64,000 nt of DNA from Minwuia thermotolerans. Lineage in GTDB: Bacteria > Pseudomonadota > Alphaproteobacteria > Minwuiales > Minwuiaceae. A model generated the notes under the pieces. The model saw only the letters and a program-made list of their open reading frames with translations. It did not search any database and had not been told where the DNA came from. Both the position numbers and the translations under genes were made by a program. The stretch's first letter is position 1. Each line of letters begins with the position of its first letter. The stretch spans positions 1 to 64,000 of the forward strand of contig NZ_PIGG01000015.1 of NCBI RefSeq assembly GCF_002924445.1. The letters run 5' to 3'. Below are positions 52,225 to 60,670 of the stretch, one piece after another.

Positions 52225-54168
52225 CTACTCCTCGATCAGCCGGAGGTGACGGCGCTCCTGCGCCATCGTCCGGGCGAACGCCTCGTCGAAATCGAAATCC
52301 TGTTCCTCCGCCGGCGCCGCCGCGGCCGCCTGGCTGCCATTCGCGACCAGACGGATTGCCGGGGCCTCGGGCGCTACCGGCTCGTCCACGTCGGGCAGCA
52401 GCCGCGCGTACTCCTCCAGCGAGAGCGACTTCTCGATTTCCGCCGCTTCCCTGGTCGCGCGCTTGAAGGCGCTGCGTTTGCGGTTGTGGTCGCGCGCCTG
52501 GCCCGTGTCGGCGAAGCCGGCGGCCTCCAGGCACGCGGCCTCGGCGATCATCTGCCCGTCCAGGCGATAGACGGTGATGCCGTCGTGGAGATGATCGGGG
52601 TCGAAGCGGACGGTCAGGGCCTCGCCGGCGTGTTCGACCAGAGCCTCGGACCAGTAGCGGTTGCCCAGCAGCCGGATGGAGCCGGACTCACGGTCGGCGC
52701 GGACCTTCTCGGCGGCGAGCATGCACATGCGCAGCTGCTCCGGCGTCGCCTTCCGTATCAGCGACTGGCTGTAGCTCTGTCGGAACGCCTCCTCGAAGCT
52801 GAGCTTCCGGCGGCAGACCCGCGTGTTGCGGCCTGGCCGCGTGTTGTGCAGACGGATGCCCTGCTCGACGGTCTCGATGAAAGTCTCCACCGGTACCGCC
52901 TTCGAGCCGTAGTTCTCGGGCTTCGCGTCGGGGCGATTGCCGGTATAGGCGCCCTCGAAGGCGGGATGCTTCGCGATGGAATCGCAGAGGTCTTTGAAGG
53001 CGCGCTCGATCGGCTTCGATTGGCCGCTGTAGGGGCGGGTCCAGTGGATTTCCATGCCGAGCGCCGTCAGCACGCCGGCGGGCTCCTCGGGCTTCACCTT
53101 GAAGCGGTAGCGGTTGGGCGTGCCGCCGGTGATCCACTTCGAGGCGAAGCCCCGGCCATTGTCCAGCCAGACGCGATCGGGAATGCCGTACTTGCGGAAG
53201 ACGTCGCCGAAGGCGAGCCGCACCGTGTCGGCGTTCTCGCTGACATCGAAGCGCCAGCTCAGGAGGGCGCCGGAATAGAGGTCCTGGATGGCGACCATCA
53301 TCGGCCGCACGATTCTGCCGTCGTACCACCGCACGAAGACGTCCCACTTGTGGCCGTCCGCGTTCACCGCTTCCAGGGCGTGGAACAAGGAGCGGTCGCG
53401 CTCCTGCGGCGGGTAGAGCCGGTGCAGGGCGTCATAGCCCTCGCGCAGCAGCACCTGCACCGGTCGCGGGATTTCGTTCTCGAGGCGCCGTTGCAGGGTC
53501 CGCTTCGCCGGGATGGTCCAGCCATGTTCGCCGGCGGCGAGCTCCAGCCGCTGGTAGCAGGTCTCGAAACTCGGCTGCGACAGTCGGAGATAGTCGGCCT
53601 TCAGAAACTCCCAGGCGCGCGGATCGCATCCGGCGGTCTTCGTCCGGCCGGTGTGCTTCGGCGCCAGCGCCGGCAGCCAGTCGGCGCGATCGAGACCTGC
53701 CACGAGACGGAACCAGTCATAGACCGCCGACTTGCCGACCTTGTGGGCGTTGGCGACGGCGCAGACGGCGTTGTTCTTCGACATGCCGCCGCGTTTCAGC
53801 GCCTCGATCTCCTCCAGGACCTTCAGCCGTTCCCGCGCCTTGCGCTTCCGGCTGTCAGGCAGGCTCTCGAACCAGCTCCAGTCGACCCGCTCGGCCGTCG
53901 ATCCGGGCGCCGTCGGCGCGGCCGTGTCGACGGGCGCGGCCAGCGCGGCCTTCGCGATGGCCATCTGCGCCCGCTCGGGCAGAACGCTGCGGTGGTACTC
54001 CATGCCCCCGCCGCGGCCCCTGCGCTTCCGGGCCAAAGGGTCGCCGGCGACCCTCCGCCGGTCGGCCCAGCACTCCCGCCTGGCCATCAGCTGGATCGCG
54101 CGAACAGTGGTCGGCAGACCACTCAGCCCTGCCTCCGCCAGCTCGGCCGCTGTCCACCAGTCCTTCAT
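52225..54168 (-). CDS. Transposase MuA
   Basis: The start at 54168 (MKDWWTAAELAEAGLSGLP) shares a base with the upstream stop, giving 647 residues against 663 for Mu A. An N-terminal winged helix is followed by the bipartite end-binding region and the DDE core: Asp271 (NADGHKWDVFV), Asp336 (WLDNGRG), Glu388 (KPIERAF), with spacing close to Mu. FDVSENADTVRLAF and NRYRFKVK are near-identical to Mu A. The C-terminal helices (AREAAEIEKSLSLEEYARLLPD) include the MuB/ClpX contact region. Confidence 0.96.
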   Translation of the reverse strand: MKDWWTAAELAEAGLSGLPTTVRAIQLMARRECWADRRRVAGDPLARKRRGRGGGMEYHRSVLPERAQMAIAKAALAAPVDTAAPTAPGSTAERVDWSWFESLPDSRKRKARERLKVLEEIEALKRGGMSKNNAVCAVANAHKVGKSAVYDWFRLVAGLDRADWLPALAPKHTGRTKTAGCDPRAWEFLKADYLRLSQPSFETCYQRLELAAGEHGWTIPAKRTLQRRLENEIPRPVQVLLREGYDALHRLYPPQERDRSLFHALEAVNADGHKWDVFVRWYDGRIVRPMMVAIQDLYSGALLSWRFDVSENADTVRLAFGDVFRKYGIPDRVWLDNGRGFASKWITGGTPNRYRFKVKPEEPAGVLTALGMEIHWTRPYSGQSKPIERAFKDLCDSIAKHPAFEGAYTGNRPDAKPENYGSKAVPVETFIETVEQGIRLHNTRPGRNTRVCRRKLSFEEAFRQSYSQSLIRKATPEQLRMCMLAAEKVRADRESGSIRLLGNRYWSEALVEHAGEALTVRFDPDHLHDGITVYRLDGQMIAEAACLEAAGFADTGQARDHNRKRSAFKRATREAAEIEKSLSLEEYARLLPDVDEPVAPEAPAIRLVANGSQAAAAAPAEEQDFDFDEAFARTMAQERRHLRLIEE

Positions 54169-54626
54169 CAGCGGATGCCCTTTCGGGCGAGGCGGCGCGC
54201 CATGTCGTAGTGGCGGTCCAGGTCTTCCTTGGCGTCGGCCAGCTGGCCCACTTCGACCCAGGGCAGCCAGCGGTCCTCGATCACCGACCAGCCCAACGGC
54301 TCCGCCGCGATCTGCAGCAGCCGCCGGTCGCCGGTGACGTGGACCAGCGCCATCAGACGCAGGAAGCTGATCGTGTGTTCTTCCTTCGCCGGGCTGGCAT
54401 AGGCGTCGAGCGTCGACTTGCTGACGGCCTCGCCGAGCCACTCCGACATGGCCTTGGCCACCTCGCTGCGGTCGAATTCGCAGTCGTTCAGCGTCTCGGA
54501 AATGGCCCGCGCGATCCTGATCCTGAGGTCGGCGGCGCGGACGCGCTGCTCGTCATAGCGCGCCACCAGCTTGGGCGGCTCCCATTCGAACAGGTCCAGC
54601 GTCTGACCATCCCGGCGCCGCGCCAT
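54168..54626 (-). CDS. Early protein between ParB-like and MuA
   Basis: The start at 54626 shares a base with the parB-like stop (TGATG); the stop does the same with muA. The product has 152 residues. RRDGQTLDLFEWEPPKLVARYDEQRVRAADLRIRIARAISETL precedes RSEVAKAMSEWLGEAVSKSTLDAYASPAKEEHTISFLRLMALVHVTGDRRLLQIAAEPLG, which has the look of a Cro-like helix-turn-helix. Its position suggests a role in control of transposition. I cannot assign a named family. Confidence 0.72.
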   Translation of the reverse strand: MARRRDGQTLDLFEWEPPKLVARYDEQRVRAADLRIRIARAISETLNDCEFDRSEVAKAMSEWLGEAVSKSTLDAYASPAKEEHTISFLRLMALVHVTGDRRLLQIAAEPLGWSVIEDRWLPWVEVGQLADAKEDLDRHYDMARRLARKGIR

Positions 54627-55462
54627 CAGATGCGCTCCAGACGGTAGCCGCGGGCGGCGACGGCGTCGGCCAGCTCGTCCTCGTCCAGCTCGGCGACGAA
54701 GGCGCGCCGCTCGTCGGCCGAGGCCCGGTTCCATAGATTCCACATGCGGCTGGTCGGCGTCTTCGCCTCGGGCGCTTCGGTCTCGCCATCGACCTTCGCC
54801 AGGGCGTCGGCCACGCTCGCCGCGCGGGCGGCCTCGTCCTCGGCCGTCAGCAACAGCGCGACGCGCTGTTGCTTCCGCGGTTCCAGCCGCGACAGCGACT
54901 CCAGCTCCCGCTGGCTGTCCTCGAACGGGGTGCCGCGCAGCCTGTCGGCGGCGAGCTCGTCCAGGTCGTGGCCGATCAGCGCCTGGCGCTGGACGGTTCT
55001 GGCGCTGCAACTCGCCCGCAGCGCGACGGAGCGATACCAATCTGCCAACCGTGGCACATTGGTCGCGTGATCGCTCCGCCGGTCGCCGCCGTGCCGGGCG
55101 TGAGTGCGCTCCTGGAAAAGACACTTCAGCTGGTGCAGGAACTGGCACCGCTCCAGCGCGGAGAGCTCGATGCGGCAGAGGTTCTCCATCAGCTCGCGCT
55201 CGCGCCGGGCATTGGCGTCGTCCTCGCAGACGAGCACGTCGATCTCTTCGTGGCCGAGTTCCTGGACCGCGGTCAGCCGGTGCAGGCCGGCAACCAGGCG
55301 CCAGCGCCCTCCCTCCTCCTGGCCGACTTCGATCGGGTTGCGAAGTCCGTGGACCTCGATGTCCGCCTTGAGAGGCCCGAGCGCCCGCCGGTCGACGGGA
55401 CGGATGCGGCGCCCGACAAGGATGTCGGCGACGGGGATGCGCTTCAGGACGAGACCGGTCAT
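54626..55462 (-). CDS. ParB/Spo0J-like nuclease-fold protein
   Basis: The start at 55462 (ATGA overlap with the upstream gene) gives 278 residues. The ParB N-terminal domain is clear: IPVADILVGRRIRPVDRRALGPLKADIEVHGLRNPIEVG, then RLVAGLHRLTAVQELG and ENLCRIELSALERCQFLHQL. A helix-turn-helix follows (ALRASCSARTVQRQALIG). No ParA is nearby, so it is more likely a regulator of transposition or transcription than a partition protein. Confidence 0.85.
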   Translation of the reverse strand: MTGLVLKRIPVADILVGRRIRPVDRRALGPLKADIEVHGLRNPIEVGQEEGGRWRLVAGLHRLTAVQELGHEEIDVLVCEDDANARRERELMENLCRIELSALERCQFLHQLKCLFQERTHARHGGDRRSDHATNVPRLADWYRSVALRASCSARTVQRQALIGHDLDELAADRLRGTPFEDSQRELESLSRLEPRKQQRVALLLTAEDEAARAASVADALAKVDGETEAPEAKTPTSRMWNLWNRASADERRAFVAELDEDELADAVAARGYRLERI

Positions 55463-55662
55463 GGCGCGGTACTCGAGACGCCGAGGTGCCAGCCGCCGCA
55501 GAATTCGCAGCGATAGGCCTCGCGGCCCTTGATCTTCCGGCGGCCCTTGAGGGCGCGGTGCGCGAGGGTGCCATTCGGAAAGCGCTTCTTGCCGGAGCAC
55601 TGGGCCAGCTGCGCTTCATGCTTGGATAGCGTCGTCGGGCGGAGCTTGGTGCGGGCGCCCAT
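55459..55662 (-). CDS. Small zinc-finger-like early protein
   Basis: ATG at 55662 is 2 bases past the ner stop with GGAGG 10 bases upstream, giving 67 residues. The protein is basic and ends with YRCEFCGGWHLG, a CxxC-x3-H motif common in small phage proteins. It overlaps the ParB-like gene by ATGA. The role is unknown. Confidence 0.7.
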   Translation of the reverse strand: MGARTKLRPTTLSKHEAQLAQCSGKKRFPNGTLAHRALKGRRKIKGREAYRCEFCGGWHLGVSSTAP

Positions 55663-55664
55663 GT

Positions 55665-55958
55665 CTACGCCGCCTCCCGCTTTTGACACTGACTCCGGCC
55701 GCGCCCGGCGCTACGGTTCAGGCTGGAGAGACGGCGGTTGCCGTCGGCGTCGAACCATTCGGGCCAGAGTTCGTGCACGCTCCGGCCCAGGAACTCGGCG
55801 ATGATGCGGTTGCCGGTCGGCTGCGGCCTGCGGGTGGCGCAGCGGATCGTCGAGGTCGAGACGCCGTGACGGCGCGCGAGTTCCGACATGGACCCGATCC
55901 GCTTGCGGATCTCGGCCATGATGTCGTTCGGGTCTGCGTTCCTTGCCTTCTGGGCCAT
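55665..55958 (-). CDS. Ner-like early transcription regulator
   Basis: This 97-residue protein is the first gene of the early operon. MAEIRKRIGSMSELARRHGVSTSTIRCATRRPQPTGNRIIAEFLGRSVHELWPEWF matches Mu Ner and the Nlp/SfsB helix-turn-helix family. Ner turns down early and repressor transcription. It is transcribed divergently from the repressor across the 194-base control region. Confidence 0.9.
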   Translation of the reverse strand: MAQKARNADPNDIMAEIRKRIGSMSELARRHGVSTSTIRCATRRPQPTGNRIIAEFLGRSVHELWPEWFDADGNRRLSSLNRSAGRGRSQCQKREAA

Positions 55959-56035
55959 CCGTCTCTCTGTCCGATCGCCGGCCCCGCCAGGCCGGCTTTG
56001 TTCGCGCTATGCGCATCGCAACTGAGACGAGGGTA

Positions 56036-56071
56036 CGCAAAATTATGGGCTTCTATCAACATAATTTCGCG
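56036..56071. promoter_or_regulatory. Dyad operator in the early control region
   Basis: CGCAAAATTATG (56036-56047) and CATAATTTCGCG (56060-56071) are inverted repeats matching at 11 of 12 bases, separated by 12. They lie midway between ner and the repressor in the only AT-rich stretch of the prophage. They probably bind the repressor or Ner. Clear -35/-10 pairs cannot be assigned with confidence. Confidence 0.7.
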
Positions 56072-56092
56072 CTTCGTAGTTCAAGATAGAGC

Positions 56093-56104
56093 GCATGATC
56101 ATGC
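56093..56104. promoter_or_regulatory. 12-bp perfect palindrome near the repressor start
   Basis: GCATGATCATGC lies 49 bases before the repressor start. A shorter ATGCGCAT palindrome occurs at 56009-56016 on the ner side. Both may be secondary operators flanking the main dyad. Confidence 0.45.
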
Positions 56105-56152
56105 AATTTTGGATTTTCTCCGCAATATCATTCACTTGCGGGAACAACGAAA

Positions 56153-56929
56153 ATGTCTGTTAAGAACGAAGCGGATTTCGCAGTTCCGGGGCCGAACTCC
56201 GAAATGCAGGAGCGGATTCGGTACGCAATATCATGCGCAGGCGGCGACAAGGCTGTTAACGACCGGTCTGGCGTGAAGGTCCGCAGTCTCCAGAGCTACA
56301 AGACCGGTACGACGCCCTCGGCAATTGCGCTGGGCGAGATTGCTAAGGCCACAGGATTCCGGCTCGAATGGCTCACCTATGGCGAAGGGCCCATGCGGCC
56401 AGACGAGCCGCCAGCCCAGCAGCAGAACCACACACAAACCCAGCTCGCCGACATCCGGGAACGCGTGAAGGCGATCGAGAACGGCGTGGGCAGCGCCAAC
56501 GGCCTGGAACCTGGATTCGTCATGATTCCCCGCTACGATGTCGAGGCCTCGGCCGGGCCCGGCATGTTCTCCGATCAGGAAAACGTCGTGGATTACATGG
56601 CCTTCCAGCGGAAATGGGTGCGCCAGGCGCTCCGCGCCGACCCGGACCACCTGGTCCTGATCACGGCCGCCGGCGATTCCATGGAGCCGGTCATCCGCTC
56701 CGGAGACCTGCTGCTGATCGACACCTCGATCGACCACTTCCGCGACGACGCCATCTACGTCATCGCCATGGCCGGCAATCTGGTGGTCAAGCGCATCCAG
56801 CGCTTCTTCACCGGCGGCGTTTCGGTGAAGTCCGACAATCCCGCCTATGTTGAGCAGACCATCGGCGCGGGCGAGCTCGACCAGGTCCACGTCGCCGGTC
56901 GTGTCCGCTGGATTGGCAGGCTCATCTAA
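56153..56929 (+). CDS. Phage repressor with S24 (LexA-like) peptidase domain
   Basis: The 258-residue protein has an N-terminal DNA-binding domain (MQERIRYAISCAGGDKAVNDRSGVKVRSLQSYKTGTTPSAIALGEIAKATGF) and a C-terminal S24 domain with Ser176 (GDSMEP) and Lys213 (NLVVKRI). Ala134-Gly135 is a plausible self-cleavage site. Such repressors are inactivated during the SOS response, so the prophage may be damage-inducible, unlike classical Mu. It is the only rightward phage gene outside the cargo island. Confidence 0.93.
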   Translation: MSVKNEADFAVPGPNSEMQERIRYAISCAGGDKAVNDRSGVKVRSLQSYKTGTTPSAIALGEIAKATGFRLEWLTYGEGPMRPDEPPAQQQNHTQTQLADIRERVKAIENGVGSANGLEPGFVMIPRYDVEASAGPGMFSDQENVVDYMAFQRKWVRQALRADPDHLVLITAAGDSMEPVIRSGDLLLIDTSIDHFRDDAIYVIAMAGNLVVKRIQRFFTGGVSVKSDNPAYVEQTIGAGELDQVHVAGRVRWIGRLI

Positions 56930-56986
56930 TGGCCCTCTCGGGGCGCTCTAATTGACGTCTGATAGGCCGCTCATTGCCTGCCGCGC

Positions 56987-57161
56987 GATTCCGGTTTCAA
57001 CTGGCGAGATTCCTCGGATCGACCGCCACTCCGGATTCAGACGCCATGAACGACGCCTGACACCTCCCCATGCAGGAGCCCCGGTTTTCCGCGCCGTCCC
57101 GCATAGTCCCGCCTCGTCCCGGAAAGTCCCGGATCACTCCAGAATCAAGTGTCGGTTAACA
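56987..57161 (-). promoter_or_regulatory. Prophage left end with transposase sites L1, L2, L3
   Basis: Reading inward from 57161, cores CTTGATTCTGGAG (57137-57149, L1), TCTGAATCCGGAG (57029-57041, L2) and GTTGAAACCGGAA (56989-57001, L3) lie 12, 120 and 160 bases from the end. L1 matches R2 at 12 of 13 bases. The one-near, two-far spacing is that of the Mu left end. Confidence 0.85.
57096..57130. repeat. Four 10-bp-phased GTCCC repeats between L1 and L2
   Basis: GTCCC occurs at 57096, 57106, 57116 and 57126, exactly 10 bases apart. The phasing matches one helical turn and the block lies in the L1-L2 spacer, where Mu DNA is bent by HU. Confidence 0.75.
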
Positions 57162-57166
57162 ATCCT
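57162..57166. repeat. 5-bp target-site duplication, right copy (ATCCT)
   Basis: ATCCT follows the terminal ACA of the prophage and matches 15313-15317. Removing one copy and the prophage restores a continuous host intergenic sequence. Confidence 0.85.
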
Positions 57167-57192
57167 GATCGTTGCATGAAGAACAGGACCCC

Positions 57193-58104
57193 TCACGCCA
57201 CCAGGGCGCTGTCCTCGGCCGGGCCGGTCTCGGCGGGGATGACGTCGACCTCCACCTTGAGCTGGTGCTCGCCGCCGCCGGTGAGCACGCCCTTGACCGG
57301 CGCCACGTCGGCATAGGTCCGGCCCCAGGCCAGGGTGATGTGGTCCTCCCCGGCGAAGCAGGCGTTGGTCGGGTCCAGGTCGATCCAGCCCGCCTCGCGC
57401 ATCCAGACGCCGACCCAGGCGTGCGACTGGTCGGCGCCGATCAGGCGCGCCTGACCCTCGGGCGGCTCGGTCCTGAGATAGCCCGAGACGTAGCGCGCCG
57501 GCAGGCCGATGACGCGCAGCCCCGCGACCATCAGATGGGCGAAGTCCTGGCAGACGCCGCGCCGCTTCTGCATCACCGCGCCGACGGAGGTGGTCACGTC
57601 GGTGACGCCGGGCACGTAGTCGAAATCGTCGTGGACGCGCCGCGCCAGGTCGCGGGCGGCCTCCAGCACCGGCCGGCCGGCGGGAAAGCTGGGGCGGACA
57701 TAGTCGCGCAACTGCTCCGCCACCTGGGAATGCTCGTTGCGGCCGGCGAAGTCCGACAGCGCATAGGCGCGGGGATCGTTGTTGTTCATGACGTCGGCGG
57801 CGATGTCCTGCCACGGCTCGGTCGCGCCAGCCGGCGGCAGGACGAGCGGGTCCACCGCCACCAGGCTGGAGCTCTCGACGGCGAAGCGGCGATGCGCGGT
57901 GGTCAGCTCGAAGATCGCCACCTCGTTGCCGTAGAAGTCGCGCCGCCGCGCCACCGGTCCGGCGGGCTCCGGCTCGATCACCAGCCGCGTCTCCAGCCGC
58001 TTCTGCCGCTCCGTCGAGCGCGGCGTCAGGTGCAGCATGTGATGCGACAGCAGCACCGTGTCGCCATAGGCGTAGGCGGTTCTGTGGCGGACGCGGTAGA
58101 TCAC
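57193..58104 (-). CDS. Transglutaminase-like cysteine protease-fold protein
   Basis: A GTG at 58104 overlaps the preceding stop (GTGA) and gives 303 residues. An N-terminal beta domain (YRVRHRTAYAYGDTVLLSHHMLHLTPR) precedes the transglutaminase core with Cys in QKRRGVCQDFAHLM, His in SHAWVGVWMREAGWIDLDPTN, and Asp in the same segment. The long open frame reading upstream to 59565 is antisense-type noise. It is the last gene of a leftward operon and its stop is 27 bases from the prophage end. Confidence 0.92.
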   Translation of the reverse strand: MIYRVRHRTAYAYGDTVLLSHHMLHLTPRSTERQKRLETRLVIEPEPAGPVARRRDFYGNEVAIFELTTAHRRFAVESSSLVAVDPLVLPPAGATEPWQDIAADVMNNNDPRAYALSDFAGRNEHSQVAEQLRDYVRPSFPAGRPVLEAARDLARRVHDDFDYVPGVTDVTTSVGAVMQKRRGVCQDFAHLMVAGLRVIGLPARYVSGYLRTEPPEGQARLIGADQSHAWVGVWMREAGWIDLDPTNACFAGEDHITLAWGRTYADVAPVKGVLTGGGEHQLKVEVDVIPAETGPAEDSALVA

Positions 58105-60659
58105 AGCACGTCCTCGATGCCGGCGGCGAGACCGATGGACAATTGCCGCCCCCGGCCTTCCACATGGCTGAAATAGCGCACCACGACGGCGTCGTTCATC
58201 TCCCACAGATGGGATTGCAGGAACTCGACGAAACGCCCCAGCAGCGGTCTTTCGCCGTCTTCCAGCAGCGCGAGCTGCGCCGCATCGGCGGTCCTGACCG
58301 CGGCAAAGGCCGAGACCGCAAGGCGCTCGTCGTCGCCCACCAGCGGCCCGCGCAGTTCGGCCAGGGCCTCCACATGCCCGGTGATGCGGCGGAGCTGATG
58401 GCCCAGCGAGCGGGGATTGTCGAGGTCGGAGATCAGCAGGTCGAGGACCGTGGTGAATTCCGGACGATCGCGGTAGCGCCCGCGATAGGTGGTGACGCAG
58501 TCGCAGACCTCCAGCAGCGTCTCCAGCATCAGCCGCGAACCGCCACTGGGCTGCAGCACGGTGGCGGAGAACAGCTCCAGCATCTGCAGCCCCGTCTCCA
58601 GCCGCCGGCCGAGATCGTAGAAGCGCCAGGCGTGGCCGCGGTCCATGGTCTCGTTGGTGGAGCCATTGGCCGCCTGCAGGGCATAGACGACGTCGTCCAT
58701 CCGTTCCCCCAGCAGGGTCGGGCGGCGCGGCGCGCGCCGGGCCGCGCCCAGCGCCTCGTGCACCCGCGTGACCGCCAGCCAGGTGTCGTTCGACATCACG
58801 TGACGCACGGTCTCGGCCGAATCGCGCAGCCGCGTCAGCGCGTGCAGCAGCCCGCCCTGATGATCGGGATCGAACAGCAGCCCCGAGGCGTGATCCAGCA
58901 GCCGGGCCGGCGTTGCCTTCTCCGCCTCGGGCGCGCTGAAGACGCCGGAGCCGAGCAGGCCGCGCACGACCTCCGCCTCCTCGCCCGTGGCCAGCGGCAG
59001 CAGCCGTTCGTCGACGCTGTTGACCGCGCCGCGGAAGCGCCGGGCGATGGCCGTCGCGCGCTCCAGATAGCGGCCGAACCAGTACATGCCGTCGGCGGTG
59101 CGCGACGGCAGGTTGCCGCGGCCGCGGCGGATCTCGGGCGGGCGCTCGGCGGGCTCGCTCTCCCCGCCCTCCGGGCCGACCTGACCCAGCACCCAGACGT
59201 CCTTGGCGCCGCCGCCGCGCTGCATGGAGACGACCGGGTCGTGGCGGTCGGGGGCGACGCGGACCATGCCGCCGGGCATCACCGTCCAGCCCTCGGGCGT
59301 CCAGCAGAGCAGCATACGCAGCATGATCGCCCGCGGCTCCAGCCCGTGATCGGACCAGGTGGGGGCGGTCGACAGGCGGACATATTCCTGACCGATGAAG
59401 CGCTCGGGGCGTTCGCCGATGGCGGTCTCCAGCGCCGCCAGCCGCGCGGCGTCCGCCCTGGCCCCGAAGACGGGCTCGCCCGGATCGGAAGGAAAGGCGG
59501 GCTTGACCACCAGCGAGTCCAGACTTTCGCGCACATGGGCGCGCTCCTGCGTCTGGCCGCACCACCAGGTGGCGACCGACGGCAGACGCAGTTCCTCGTC
59601 CAGCAGGCTGCGGCAGAGGCCCGGCATGAAGGGCATCAGCCCCGGCGATTCCACCACGCCCGAGCCCAGCGCGTTGACCACCGCGACCGCGCCCTCGCGG
59701 GCCGCATGGGTCAGGCCGGCGACGCCCAGCGCCGAATCGCCGCGCAGCTCCAGCGGGTCGCAGAAGGCGGTGTCGGTGCGGCGCAGGATGACGTCGACCA
59801 AGCGCAGACCCTGCAGGGTCTTCAGGAATACCTCGCCGCCGCGCACGGTCAGGTCGTCGGCCTCAACCAGCGGGCAGCCCAGCCGCCGCGCCAGATAGGC
59901 GTGTTCGAAATGCGCCTCGTTGCGCGGCCCCGGCGTCAGCACGACGATGCGCGGATCGTCCTTGCCGGGGGCGGCCGCGCCCAGACCCTCCCGCATCGCC
60001 GCGAAGAAGGCGGAGACCGGCCGCACATTGGCGCGGCGCATCAGTTCCGGGAACACCCGGCCCAGGATCGCCCGGTTCTCCAGCGCATAGCCGAAGCCCG
60101 ACGGCGCCTCGGTGCGGTCCATCATGATGCGCCACTGGCCGTCCGGGGTGCGGGCGAGATCCGCGCCGTAGAGGAACAGCCGCTGGCGGTCGCCGCCGGC
60201 GGCGTCGACGGTGGGTCGGAAGAAGCCCGGATGGCCGAACACCAGCGGCGGCGGGATCAGGCCGCTGGCGAGCAGGGTCTGCGACCCCAGCAGGTCGCGC
60301 AGGATCAGATCCAGCAGCTTGGCGCGCTGCGCCAGCGCGGCCGACAGCATGCCCCACTCGTCGGCGCGCAGCACCATGGGCACCGGATCGAGCCGCCAGC
60401 GGTCCGCCTCCGACTGGCGGCCGTGATAGACGTTGTAGGTGACGCCATGCTCGCGGAGGGTGCGCAGGCCGCGGTCCCAGCGCCGGCGCCAGTCCTCCTC
60501 CGACAGTTCCGCCATGAAGTCGGCGATCTCCCCCCAGGCCGGCCTGAGACCGCCATGGGATTCGGTCATCTCGTCATGGACGCCGGGTTCCGGCCCGTAG
60601 CCCAGGCGGAAATCGCTGCTCCAGGGATTCCGGGGCGCCGCCCGCTCGCCGTCGCCCAT
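58101..60659 (-). CDS. Circularly permuted ATP-grasp fused to alpha-E domain
   Basis: The start at 60659 gives 852 residues (a GTG at 60674 is an alternative). Residues about 30-480 are a circularly permuted type-2 ATP-grasp domain (VTYNVYHGRQSEADRWRLDPVPM, RIVVLTPGPRNEAHFEHAYLARRLGCPLVEADDL, SLVVKPAF). Residues about 530-852 are the alpha-helical alpha-E domain (TADGMYWFGRYLERATAIARRFR, GRRLETGLQMLELFS). These domains are often separate genes; here they are fused. The neighbourhood with transglutaminases is predicted in comparative genomics to make or remove peptide-like amide bonds. Confidence 0.9.
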   Translation of the reverse strand: MGDGERAAPRNPWSSDFRLGYGPEPGVHDEMTESHGGLRPAWGEIADFMAELSEEDWRRRWDRGLRTLREHGVTYNVYHGRQSEADRWRLDPVPMVLRADEWGMLSAALAQRAKLLDLILRDLLGSQTLLASGLIPPPLVFGHPGFFRPTVDAAGGDRQRLFLYGADLARTPDGQWRIMMDRTEAPSGFGYALENRAILGRVFPELMRRANVRPVSAFFAAMREGLGAAAPGKDDPRIVVLTPGPRNEAHFEHAYLARRLGCPLVEADDLTVRGGEVFLKTLQGLRLVDVILRRTDTAFCDPLELRGDSALGVAGLTHAAREGAVAVVNALGSGVVESPGLMPFMPGLCRSLLDEELRLPSVATWWCGQTQERAHVRESLDSLVVKPAFPSDPGEPVFGARADAARLAALETAIGERPERFIGQEYVRLSTAPTWSDHGLEPRAIMLRMLLCWTPEGWTVMPGGMVRVAPDRHDPVVSMQRGGGAKDVWVLGQVGPEGGESEPAERPPEIRRGRGNLPSRTADGMYWFGRYLERATAIARRFRGAVNSVDERLLPLATGEEAEVVRGLLGSGVFSAPEAEKATPARLLDHASGLLFDPDHQGGLLHALTRLRDSAETVRHVMSNDTWLAVTRVHEALGAARRAPRRPTLLGERMDDVVYALQAANGSTNETMDRGHAWRFYDLGRRLETGLQMLELFSATVLQPSGGSRLMLETLLEVCDCVTTYRGRYRDRPEFTTVLDLLISDLDNPRSLGHQLRRITGHVEALAELRGPLVGDDERLAVSAFAAVRTADAAQLALLEDGERPLLGRFVEFLQSHLWEMNDAVVVRYFSHVEGRGRQLSIGLAAGIEDVL

Positions 60660-60670
60660 GCCGGTCCCGC

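Larger units (their letters stand above)
15318..57161 (-). mobile_element. Mu-like transposable prophage, 41,844 bp
   Basis: The element starts TGT and ends ACA, is flanked by an ATCCT duplication, and carries Mu-type genes for a complete cycle: repressor, Ner, MuA, MuB, GemA, Mor, lysis, gp25-gp30 packaging and portal proteins, protease-scaffold, gpT capsid, gp36-gp37. The tail is of the non-contractile siphovirus/GTA kind rather than Mu's contractile tail. The phage left end is at 57161 and the right end at 15318. No gene essential to a Mu-like phage is visibly broken, so it may be inducible; that is an inference. Confidence 0.95.

Noticed and set aside
52063-54210. 715-codon rightward open frame across the transposase and MuB genes
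   Set aside because: It is antisense to MuA/MuB with intact catalytic motifs, has no ribosome site and no recognisable domain.
58104-59565. Upstream extension of the small transglutaminase gene
   Set aside because: The extra 487 codons are antisense-like Arg/Gly-rich sequence over the ATP-grasp gene; the GTG at 58104 overlapping the previous stop is the proper start.
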